A stretch of DNA of 64,000 nt from Pseudomonas sp. N3-W (GTDB taxonomy: Bacteria; Pseudomonadota; Gammaproteobacteria; Pseudomonadales; Pseudomonadaceae): contig NZ_CP103965.1 of the NCBI RefSeq assembly GCF_024970185.1, positions 3,840,001-3,904,000 of the forward strand, in the 5' to 3' direction. The stretch's first letter is position 1, and the number at the start of each line of letters is the position of its first letter. This document shows, one piece after another, positions 28,401 through 37,500 of this stretch. Under the pieces are notes generated by a model that saw nothing but the letters and a program-made list of their open reading frames with translations, was not told where the DNA came from and made no database searches. The translations under genes were made by a program, and so were the position numbers.

Positions 28401-31400
28401 TCGCCAGTGCCGATGCCAGCCGCTGCACGCAAAGGTGCAAGGCGGTCGCGGTTTTTGCTGAAAGCACAATGGCGATCGGCATTGACCGAGCAATAGGTGG
28501 CTGCACGGTAGAAGGCACGTATTCCTCGATCAACAGGTGAGCATTAGCCCCGCCTGCACCGAAAGACGAAATGCCCGCCAAACGCGGCCAGGTTTTTTCT
28601 ACCGCGTGTTCGCTCAGCATTGGACGTTGCCACGGCGTCAGACTGCGTTGCACGTAGAACGGGCTGCTGGCGAAATCGATGTTGGGATTGAGTGTCGCCG
28701 AGTGCAGCGACGGGGCCAGTTGCCCGTGCCTCATTTGCATCAATATCTTGCTGATCCCGGCAATCCCGGCCGCACTTTCGCAGTGGCCGATATTGGATTT
28801 CACCGAGCCAATGGCGCAGAACGCTGTGTCCTGGGTGTACCGCGCAAACGCGCGGGACAGCCCGGTGATTTCAATCGGGTCGCCCAGTGGCGTGCCCGTC
28901 CCGTGGGCTTCGATATAGCTCACCGCACGCGCCGGGACGTTGGCCTGGGCCAATGCCGCCGAGATCAGTTCAGCCTGGGCCACTGGATTGGGCACCGTGT
29001 AGCCGTTGGTCTTGCCGCCATGGTTCAGGACCGACGCCTTGATGATGCCGTAGATCTGGTCACCATCGGCAATTGCCTGACGCTTGCGCTTGAGCAACAC
29101 CGCGCCCACACCTTCGCCGGGCACATAGCCTTCGCCACCTTCACCGAAACTCTCGCAGCGCCCTTTCGCCGAGGCGAAACCACCCTGCCCCAGCATCAGG
29201 TATTTGTTGGGATGAATGGACACATTGACGCCACCGGCCAGGGCCATTTCACATTCACCGTCACGAATGCTGCGACAAGCCAGGTGCAAGGTGGTGATGG
29301 ACGACGAACACATGGTGTCGAGCGCAATGCTCGGACCTTGCAGGTTGAAGATGTAAGACACCCGATTGGCGATCGAGGCAGGATGCCCCGGTACGGCAAA
29401 GGGATAACCGCGCTCGGTCGATTGCGCGCCGAACAACTGGTACTCCTGGTACATGACCCCGACGAACACCCCGACACTGCGTCCCTTGCCGCCACCAGGC
29501 GCCACCGGAAGGCTGCTGCGGGTATAGCCGGCGTCCTCCAGCGTCTCGTAGGCGCATTCCAGGAACAGGCGTTCCTGGGGCTCCATGCCAATGGCTTCCC
29601 GTGGTGAAATACCGAAGAACAACGGGTCGAACTTGTCGACATCGTCGATGAAACCACCGTGCTTGCAGTACGTCTTGCCTATGGTGTTCCTGGTCGGGTC
29701 ATAAAACCGCTGGTGATCCCAGCGCTCGGCCGGAATCTCGCGAATCATGTCCTGACCGTTCGCCAGGCATTGCCAGAACTCGTCCATATTGCGCGCACCG
29801 GGATAGCGCCCTGCCAGACCAATGATCGCGATCTCCTGATCATCGTCTTCACGGGCGGCCGGAGTCGGTGCCGAAACGTCGTGCACCACCACGGGCGCAG
29901 GCACCACGCTGGCAACCGCCGGGGCAGGTGTTTGCGGTGCTTGCTTCAGCAACCCGAGTAAAATCTCTTCATGTTCGGCGATGAAATAGTCCGTGACTTC
30001 ACCCAACGTCTGGTATTCGAAAAACAACGTTTTGGACAGCCGTCCAAAGGTCTTTTCCAGCTCATCGGTCAGACGAATGATGATGATGGAGTCAATGCCG
30101 TACTGCTCCAGTTGTGCCTGCTCCTGGATGTCGTCTTCGCTCAGACGCAGGACCCGCGCGAACTGTTGGCGAAAGTAGGTAAGCGCTGCGGGACGCAAAT
30201 CCCCGGCGGATGCGGGTGCTGACGCACCAGAGGCTGGCGATGGCGCGGTGGAAACCGTGCTGCCGGTGGCCAGCGCGCGGGAGGCCAGCCCGTGCAATAT
30301 CGCCACCGGTTCACCCTCGGCATCAAACAGATCGATGTCGATCAACTGCAACGCTGCTGTGGCCCGCGCATCCGGCTGCGGTCGTAACCAGGCCCAGTGT
30401 GGCGGCTCGCACTTGCGCAGCAATTCGAAGTGCGCAAGCGCAAAGGGAACAGTTGCCGGCCCTGCGCCTGATGCCTTCATATTCAGACCAAGAGCCGCTT
30501 GCAGGGCCGAGTCGAACACGCCCGGATGAACCAGAAAGTCCCCCTGTGGAGGCTCGGTGGCACCAGGGGTATCGAGTTTGACCAGTACGCCGAAATCCCC
30601 CACCCACAACCGTTCCATGCACTGGTGACCGGGACCGTATTGCAGTCCCATGGCCGTCAGTTGCGGATAACAGTCGGCCCCAGTGAACTGGCTGCGCGCC
30701 TGCTGTTCAAGTGCCGCACTGTCCAGGCGGCTGATTGTTCGCGAGGGCGCGCAGACCTCGGCCTTGCAGTGCACCACCCATTGGCCATCGGCCGCTTGTG
30801 AACGGACCTCAAGCTGTTGCCCGCGCTCTGCCACTGACTGCAGGCGCACCTGCACGTCCATCCCGGTTTCGTTGCCCCACACTGGCTGCAGCCAGACCAG
30901 ATCGCGCAACTGAAACGGCGCCGCGGGTTGCCCTTCGGCACGCAGCGCACGGCTCAGCAGCTCGATGTACATCATGCCTGGCAGAATCGCCTGGCCATTG
31001 AGCCGGTGATCAAGCAGGAAGAACTCTTTACCGCTCAGATGAAAGGTGTGCGTCGATGCCTCTTGAGACGCGGGTTGCGTACTCTGCTCCGGCTGAGCCC
31101 AATGCCGTTCACGCTCGAATGGGTAACCCGGCAAGCTGATACGGCGCACCGATTGCCCGGCCCAGAGCCCCGCCCATGGCAGCGTGACGCCCTCGACCCA
31201 GGCCGTGGCCAGGGCCTCGTGGGCGGCAGCACGGGATTGCTCGACACTCCACCGTTCACCCTGGGCCCGCTCGGCGATCCCGCGCCAGCGCTGTGGATCA
31301 GCCGCTTCGGGCGACTGGGCATAGTCCTGAAGCCGGGTAATCAATTGCTCCACGGATGCCGCCAGCAACACTAGACGATGGGGCAAGGCTTCGCGGCCGA

Positions 31401-31539
31401 CCTGAAGCGTGTAGGCGATATCCGACAGCGCAAGATCCGGCCTTGCGAGTACATGCTCAAGCAGTTGCTGCGCCAGCACCGCAAGCGTGTGCGGCTGCAA
31501 CGCCGAGAGCACGATCAGTTGATCATCACGATCATTCAT
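22492..31539 (-). CDS. PksC: trans-AT PKS, (KS-)DH-ACP / KS-DH-KR-ACP / KS-DH(-KR)
   Basis: 3015 aa. It starts with a post-KS linker, completing the module whose KS ends PksB. In order: DH (His178 in HRLNGQAILP, Asp343 in DSALQ), with no KR; ACP (Ser484); KS (about 573-1010, Cys744, His879); DH (His1214 in HRINGEKLLP, Asp1382 in DGALQ); KR (GGTGGLG near 1698, Tyr1839 in NYSAG); ACP (Ser2022); KS (about 2090-2520, Cys2263, His2398); DH (His2742, but HRVAQQRLLP lacks the Gly of HxxxGxxxxP; Asp2910 in DGVLQ). It ends at PRWTLANL, where a KR would begin; that KR is on PksD. The ATG at 31539 overlaps the PksB stop by 8 nt. The two complete reductive modules predict double bonds. Confidence 0.93.
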   Translation of the reverse strand: MNDRDDQLIVLSALQPHTLAVLAQQLLEHVLARPDLALSDIAYTLQVGREALPHRLVLLAASVEQLITRLQDYAQSPEAADPQRWRGIAERAQGERWSVEQSRAAAHEALATAWVEGVTLPWAGLWAGQSVRRISLPGYPFERERHWAQPEQSTQPASQEASTHTFHLSGKEFFLLDHRLNGQAILPGMMYIELLSRALRAEGQPAAPFQLRDLVWLQPVWGNETGMDVQVRLQSVAERGQQLEVRSQAADGQWVVHCKAEVCAPSRTISRLDSAALEQQARSQFTGADCYPQLTAMGLQYGPGHQCMERLWVGDFGVLVKLDTPGATEPPQGDFLVHPGVFDSALQAALGLNMKASGAGPATVPFALAHFELLRKCEPPHWAWLRPQPDARATAALQLIDIDLFDAEGEPVAILHGLASRALATGSTVSTAPSPASGASAPASAGDLRPAALTYFRQQFARVLRLSEDDIQEQAQLEQYGIDSIIIIRLTDELEKTFGRLSKTLFFEYQTLGEVTDYFIAEHEEILLGLLKQAPQTPAPAVASVVPAPVVVHDVSAPTPAAREDDDQEIAIIGLAGRYPGARNMDEFWQCLANGQDMIREIPAERWDHQRFYDPTRNTIGKTYCKHGGFIDDVDKFDPLFFGISPREAIGMEPQERLFLECAYETLEDAGYTRSSLPVAPGGGKGRSVGVFVGVMYQEYQLFGAQSTERGYPFAVPGHPASIANRVSYIFNLQGPSIALDTMCSSSITTLHLACRSIRDGECEMALAGGVNVSIHPNKYLMLGQGGFASAKGRCESFGEGGEGYVPGEGVGAVLLKRKRQAIADGDQIYGIIKASVLNHGGKTNGYTVPNPVAQAELISAALAQANVPARAVSYIEAHGTGTPLGDPIEITGLSRAFARYTQDTAFCAIGSVKSNIGHCESAAGIAGISKILMQMRHGQLAPSLHSATLNPNIDFASSPFYVQRSLTPWQRPMLSEHAVEKTWPRLAGISSFGAGGANAHLLIEEYVPSTVQPPIARSMPIAIVLSAKTATALHLCVQRLASALATPVFSSMDLSRIAFTLQVGREAMSERLALCVSSHQELRARLDAWLQGDQATAALLIGTVRAAPVSVSTVAMNDLPAVIATWVAGQEVDWRQAYSRPYPQKISLPTYPFARERYWVEDEVEAAMAADGNRAAHQVTQHLHPLVQRNTSCVGQQRFSSRFDGNEFFLDEHRINGEKLLPAAASIEMFMAAAKLSHRQGHRGSALRLSRVAWLQPVWQRTAELQLDIEVQAESGTMDWQLRCVDAQSPERVYCQASVADCEPRSIQHDIEQLIAGCSRHLGGGDLYERYRQAGYEYGESFQSIETLWGSDDYVIAKLHVPLARAARLATPFDLPPSLLDGALQASAGLMLPVASADLSVALPFAIDSLELYGACDNTLWAYVRRQPAQSETVTRFDIDLCDRAGNVCVAIKGYSSLRLKSGETDAPTRMTADAEQKVYLLPQWTLAQPASSPLTHDVRRLLILGSEQADLARIVEGQPDAVCLQVSADSSSAALVALLEGRDIEHLMWVAPSQNHSPFDHGAVLQAQEGGVMFLFNLLKALQQLPVAGSAFELTVVQYETSGFDEHAINFTQAGVHGLVGTIAKESPRWRVRSVDIERDSVATLSDILQQPHDPLGLQRVRRNGLWYVRQWLKTEFEQPPHGDYLRQDGVYVVIGGTGGLGTAWSEYAIEHCNAQVIWLGRRALDAGIQQQIDAYAQAGRAPVYYQADACDLETLQACLRQIRERFGDIHGVIHSALSLEDSTLANMDEATLRRVYFAKVQSSLNLGIALQEAPPQFLLFFSSTVVFTPPPGQANYSAGCLFQNALAEQLARELPSQVKVINWGFWGNTGVAASAHYRELMARNGIASIEPVDGMEALNRLFGDDLNQLALLKVTDKVRNPPSLIPSDEQLTVLAAPSGPHGRIVRQSLRESVAGQQTPLTAPAPASAATTNTQASPVHEGRLLDAALVYFKRLIAQELRIPVERLQIDEPLDSYGIDSIYSVRLVTLLNQSFSEVSNTLFFEVQNIRALVMHFIDNHRAQLETLLGVQTTPSPVAPAPPAPVTLTVRPPAPTVAASGPRDGACDIAVIGMSGRYAQADDLEEFWQNLSQGRNCISEIPAKRWDWRQHFDAQRGKWGKHYSKWGGFIRDIDAFDPLFFQISPTEAERMDPQSRLFLEQAYACIEEAGYTPATLSSGNRVGVFVGAMNADYVNGASFWSIANRVSYLFDFKGPSLAVDTACSSSLSAIHLAIDSLLSGSCDSAIAGGVNLIMNPTHYMGLSLMGMLSESDQCRAFGADADGFVDGEGVGAVLLKPLSAAVEAGDHIYGVIKGSAMNAGGRTSGFTVPNPAAQTAVVSEALRRSGIPARHISYVEAHGTGTPLGDPIEIKGLSDAFAGAGPERQFCALGSVKSNIGHCESAAGIASVTKVLLQLKHATLLPTLHSERSNPRIDFSRTPFKLQLSVQNWQRASVEIDGQVQSVARSAGVSSFGAGGANAHLIIQEYEEPTPRAPVEPGVALILLSAQSATQLHQRAERLLAHLQGGGAQVDLRDLAYTLQVGREPMEYRLAFGASTQEAVCETLKAFVEGRDVERGELYQGCVQEHREAINLLQDDEDLSQTIDHWFEKGKLGKLLALWVKGLQVDWRHYYAERPGRRVSLPTYPFAREFFWLDLGAQAAALLPTLAAPAQLHPLLQDNRCGLEVVRYVSHFSGIESIFSDHRVAQQRLLPAAAQVEMIRCAVSAALGHPVDAVTPMRLRDLAWVAPISGEQALSLEVVLDRTAKGLQFSLGQSISATGGTFHCQGSVDFPEVQDLRAVDLDSLRDSHPPLGLSTSEFYRRLGEHGLEYGTSLRTLNWLGSRPQSVLVGLSADPQTYADPRYVIDPGVLDGVLQALALFEPPVTEGAQPSIALPFAVDSIELYAACRGTLWAHLQRQPAFSALGPKTDIDVYDQAGGLCLALRGLVTRGLVAETMPCVEEDALVILSPRWTLANL

Positions 31540-34500
31540 CAGCAGATTCCTTTGAAAACTCTTCGAAAAGCAGGTGAGCGTTGGTGCCGCCAATACCGAA
31601 TGAACTGAGTCCGGCCATGCGTGGATTGGCAGAGTCGGTCAGCCAGGGGCCGCTGTTCTCCAGTAGATAGAACGGGCTGTCCTGCAAATCGATGTGGGGA
31701 TTTTTGTGCGTACAGTGCAGGTTCTTCACCAACGTCTTGTGCTTGAGGCACAACAGCAACTTGATCGCACCGGCGATCCCGGCAGCGGCTTCAAGGTGGC
31801 CAATGTTGCTTTTCAAGGCGCCCAGGGCACAGCGAGCCTCGGATGCAGGCTGATAGCCGCCGCGCTGCCAGGCCTCCTTCAGTGCATTGATTTCAATCGG
31901 GTCGCCAATCGGCGTGCCCGTGCCGTGGGTCTCGATGTAACTCACCTGGTCCGGGCGCACTCCCACTCGCTGGTACAGCTGGTGCACCAGGTCGGTCTGT
32001 GCTTGCGGATTGGGCGCGGTCATCGAATTGGCACGGCCACCGTGGTTCACCGCGCTGCCGCGAATGACGCCATGGATCTGATCGTTATCGGCCAACGCCT
32101 GTTTGAGCGTCTTGAGTACCAGCACCCCGGCCCCCTCGCCTCGTACATAGCCATCAGCGTCGGCGGAAAAGGTTTTGCAGCGCCCTTGCGGGCTGAGCAT
32201 CCGCGCCTTGCCCATGGCCAACGTAATGCGCGGTTCAAGCAGGATATTGACGCCACCGACCAACGCCCAACGACAATCACCACTGCGAATGGCCTTGACC
32301 CCTTCGTGAATCGCCACCAGCGAACTGGAGCAGGCTGTGTCGATGGCCACGCTCGGCCCCGTCAGGTCGAGCAGGTAAGACACCCGGTTGGCCAGCATGC
32401 TGTGGCCATTGCCAAAATTCGCCAGCGGATCGACCTCGCCGTTGATCATCAATTTCCCGGCGTAGTCCATTGAACTGACCCCGACAAACACACCGACTTC
32501 ACGCTCGGGCAAAGTACGCGGTGCATAACCGGCGTCTTCCAGGGCATGCCAGGCCGACTCCAGGAACAGCCGATGCTGCGGGTCCATGAACTCGGCTTCC
32601 AGCGGTGAAAGGCCGAAAAAACCGGGGGAGAATTTATCGACATCGTTGATGAAACCGCCCCAGCGCAACGCGTCACCCCCCGGCTGGTCGGCATAGTCCT
32701 GCCAACGCCAGCGGGCGGCGGGTGTTTCACTGACCAGATCATTGCCGTCATACAGTTGTTGCCAGAAGCGGCTCAGGTCATCGGCGCCGGGAAATACCCC
32801 GGCCATCCCGACCACCGCAATGGGCTCATCGAATGCGCTCGAAGTGCGCTCGCTCTCCTGCCCCTTATCCGGGCTGTGCAGCGCCTGGCTGGCAAGCCAT
32901 TTACGTGGCGTGCCGTGGCGATAGAAATCAGCCGGCGAGCTGTTGACCCCGAATGCCGCGTTCAAGGCATCGGCCAGGCGTACGAAGCGGAACGAATCGA
33001 AACCCAGTTGATAGAAGTCCTGGTCAAGACTGAGTTCACTTGCCGGCACCTGAAGGATGTGCGCAACGACTTGCAGCACGCGGGCTTCGTGACCGCTGAC
33101 CACGCAGGCATCGCCGCTGCCAGGTGCTTGTTGCGACTCATAAGGCAGCAGGCGTGCGTTGGCCTCTGAAAGGCTCAGACGGTCGACTTTGCCACTGGCC
33201 AGTCGCGGCAGGCGTGCAAGCTCATAGTAGCGGTTCGGTACCATGTACAACGGTAGCGTTCGACCAAGGTGCTCACGCAGGGTGTGACCATCGAGGGGGG
33301 CATTGAGCGTCAAAAATGCCTCCAGCCCCGCGTCTTCGCCGCCCTGTTTGACCAGCGCCTCCACGACACTGGCATGACCACGCAGCGCAGTTTCGATCTC
33401 GCCCAGTTCGACTCGCTGTCCTTTGACCTTGACCTGCTGGTCATGACGGCCCGACAGCACTATCTCCCCGTTGGCCAACCGATACCCCAGGTCGCCGCTG
33501 CGAAAGTAGCGCCTGATCCCAGACCCATCGAGGTCCAGTAGCGCAAAACGCTGGTCGTGTTCGTTACCCTGGCCGATGTAGCCCAGGGCCAGGGCCGCAC
33601 CGGCGACCAGCAACTGCCCAGTGACACCCGTGGCGCACGGACGGTCCTGCTCGTCGACGATGACCACACGCACATTGTCCAGCTCATGACCGATGTTGAT
33701 CTGCTCTTCAGCACCTGGCGTGATGCGCTTGAAGGTCGCATCCGCGCTCATTTCGCTGGAACCGTAGACATTGATCAGCGCGGACTGCGGGCAAAGCGCA
33801 AAAAACGCCTTGGCCAGATCCGCAGATAGCGGCTCACCGCTGCTCAAGCAATAGCGCAAGCTGCGCAGGGCCGTCGCGGCCACAGGCTCTTGCAGCATCG
33901 CCCGCAGCAGCGACGGGATCACCACCATCCGCGTGATCCGATGCTGTTCAACAACCTGGAGAAAAGCCGCGGCGCCCCCTTCGCGTAATCGCCGGTCGGG
34001 GAAAATCACCGTCGTTATGCCCTGCAACAGCGGTGCAAACAGCTCCGCCACATGGTCGACAAAATTCAGTGAAGTTTTCTGGCAGCACAGCTCCTGCTCG
34101 CCATAGGGAAACGCTTGCCAGCCCCATTGCAGACGATTGAGCGTGCCGCGCTGACTGCCCTTTACGCCTTTCGGACTGCCAGAGGAGCCCGAGGTATAAA
34201 TCACATAGCAGAAGTCCTGAAATCGCGAACTTGCGACATTACTGACATCTTGCGCGTCGATCTGTGCCCCTCGGGCATCCAGGTCCAGAACGGTCCATTC
34301 CAAAGCCCCTTGCAGAGGTTGGTATGCCGCGCCGTGGGTGACCACCAACTGGCAACCACTGTCGGCCACCATGTACGCCAATCGGTTGCCCGGCAGTGTC
34401 GGGTCCAGCGCCAGATAGGCCAGGCCCAGTTTCCAGACCGCAAGCACAGCGGTGACAAATTCCGACCCGGGTTCGAGCAACAGACCGACCACCACCTCCT

Positions 34501-37500
34501 TGTCGTCATGGGCTGGCAACGATTGCCGGATATGACGGGCCAGTTGATTGGCACGCTCATTGAGTTGCTGGTAGTCCAGCGGCTGGTCGTCGCAAATCAG
34601 CGCCACCTGATGAGGCGTGAGTGCCACCTGGCGCTCAAACAATGTCGCCAGCGAAGCTTGTCCTGTTGGCTCCGCAGTTTGGGGAGCCTGCTGTGAAGCG
34701 CACAGTTGCGGCAATTCGGCCAGCAGTTCCAGGTACTGCTTTTGCAGGTCCTGCATCAGGGCCAGCGGATAAATAGCCGCGTCGAAATGGCAAAAAAGCG
34801 TGCTGCCCTCCTCACCCTCGAAGACCTCGAATGCCAACGGAAAATCGACTTGCTGCTGGATCTGCAACATGGGTTGCAGATGGCGCCCACTGGCAGCCAG
34901 CCGGCGTTGGGTGGAGCGCACCCAGTTCTGGTACATGAACACCGCGTCGTACAGTGGCTGCCCCGGCCGTGCCAGCTCCTGATGCAGGCGTGGGTACGGG
35001 TAATGTCCGTGCTCCAGCGCGTCGAGCAGTTCGCTTTGCAAGGTCGGCAACCAGCCTCCCAGTGCATGTTCCTCGGGGACATCGAGCGGCATCACCAGCA
35101 AGTTGACGAAGTAGCCCACCAGGTCCTCGAACTGCGTATGTGGGCGTCCGAAAAACGGGGTGGCGACGCGCAGTTGCCCGCTGGCGCCCTTACGTCGCAG
35201 CAGCAGGCCAAAGGCGGCCAGCATCAGGCTGTAAGTACTCACGTTACGCTCTGCGGCCAACTGTGCCAGCCCTTCGAGGGTTTGGGCCGGCAACGCCACC
35301 TTGAGCATTTCAGGTTGGCCTTCTGCGCCGTCGCCGGACTGTTGGCCATGCAGCGTCACAAGCGTATGCGGTGCACTGAGGCGCTCGTGCCAGAAGCTGC
35401 GGGCGCCGGCGCCTTCTGCACTGAGCAGCCACTGTTTTTGCCACGCGACAAAGGCGCCATAGCTGCTGCGCGGTGACGGTACATCGGCCTCGGTGCCTTG
35501 CTCGTAGAACGCCAAAAAGGTGCTCAGGAAGATTGGCAACGAACTGCCGTCGAACACCGCATGATGGAACGTCAGCATCACAACCGTGCTGTCCTGATCC
35601 GGCGCCTGGGCAAATACATCGATGCGCAGCAATGCATCGTTCGCCAGGTTGAAAGGTTTTCTGGCGACCTCGCGCATGAACGCTTCCAGCGCCTGGGCAT
35701 CAGCACCATGGTAGTCATGAACCGTGCATTGCGGATGTGGATGGGCGTTGTTGCGCACCCACAGATTTTCGCCCCGCAACTCAAAACTGGCCGCCAGCAA
35801 CGGGTGGCGGGAAACGGTTCTTTCGGCGGCCGCGAACAACCGTCGCGCGTCCACCTGGCCGTCCAGCCGGAACGCATAGGGAATGTTGTATCCGGCCTGC
35901 TGTGCGAAGTAGCGTTGTTCGGTCCACAAACCCTGTTGCCCGATACTGGGCGGATGTTCGGCCAACACAGCATCAAGAGGCCGCACAGCAACCGCCACCG
36001 CGCCTTGGGGAAGGCTACGGGCCAATTCGGCGAAATTGCGACAGTTCAACAACTGCGGCAAACCGGGCCGCACGCCGTACTGCTCGAAAATGCGGTTCTG
36101 TAACATGACGGCGGTCAGTGAATCGACGCCGTATTGCGCAACAGGTCGCTGAAAGTCCAGTTCATCGGGCTCCAGTTGCAGCAGGCTTGCCAGCATCAAC
36201 CGCAGTTGACCTTCAGCGTCCCCCTGCACGACCTCATGGCGGGCCTCCTCTACCACCGTTGGCGCCTCGGCGGGACTTGCTTTCAGCAGGCTCGGCACAC
36301 TGAAGCCGTCTGCGTGTGCAGGCAGTTTGCAGATGCGCTCATCGAAGACGTAGGCCGGCAGTCGCAGCGCCGGCTGATCGCTCAGGGACGGTTCGATGTC
36401 CAGCGCCACCCCGCTGCACCAAAGGCTCGCCAGTCGCGGGTAGTCGCGCTGCTCACGTAGCCCCTGCACAAGAGAGGCTCCGCCAGGGCTCTCCAGCAGC
36501 TCGTTCAAGGCAGGCGAACGGCTGCTCTCATCACCGTAATGACAACCCGGCAGATGCGCCGCGTGCCCCGGTTCGCTGGCAATAAATGCACGCAGGCGGC
36601 TGATGGCTTCCCGGACATCGCTCACCACCAACGCCAACCGCACCGGCAACGCGGTCTTGCGCCAGAGGGCGGCTGCCAACTGCGCCAGGTCTTGCGTGGC
36701 GTGGTTTTCCAGGAACTCCAGCAGCGCTACGACGCTGCGGCGTAACGCGGCGTCCTGCTTGCCACTGATGACCAGCAACTGCGGCTCGTCGACCCGGGTT
36801 TGCAGCGTTGTTGCCGCATGGACATATTCCTCAAGGATCGCAAACGCATTGACGCCACCAAAACCAAAGCTGTTGACCCCGGCGCGGCGCGGGTGTCCGC
36901 TGTTCGGTGCCGGCCAGTCGCGCGGCTGCGCGCTGATGCTCAATCGGCTGTGGGCCATCGACAGGTGTTCGCTTGCCGATGTGAAACCGGGCACGCCCGG
37001 ACGCACGCGGTTGCGCAAGGCCAGTACGGTTTTTATCACCGCAGCGATCCCCGAAGCGATTTCGGCGTGGCCAATCACTGGCTTGAGACTGCTCAAGACG
37101 CAATCCGCCGCACCGCCGCCCAGGGTTGACTTCAACGCTTGAATCTCGATGCTGTCGCCGATTTGCGAGGCGATACCGTGGGTCTCGATATAGGACAAGG
37201 ACGTAGGCTCGACACCGGAACGGTTCAGCGCCTGGCTGATCGCCTCCTTCATGCCCTGAGCGTTGGGGGCGGTCAGCGAAATCCCTTTACCACCATGGGC
37301 CACGCCACTGCCTTTGAGTACCGCGTAGATATCGTCCTGGTCGGCAATGGCCTGTTTCAGGGATTTGAGGACCAGAACCCCGACACCTTCGGAGCGGACA
37401 AACCCGTCCGCTCCCGCCTGAAACGAACGCGACTTGCCGTCGCTGCTGAGAAAGCCCACGGCACCCAGGTTGATTGCACCAAGAGGCGATAACACCAATT

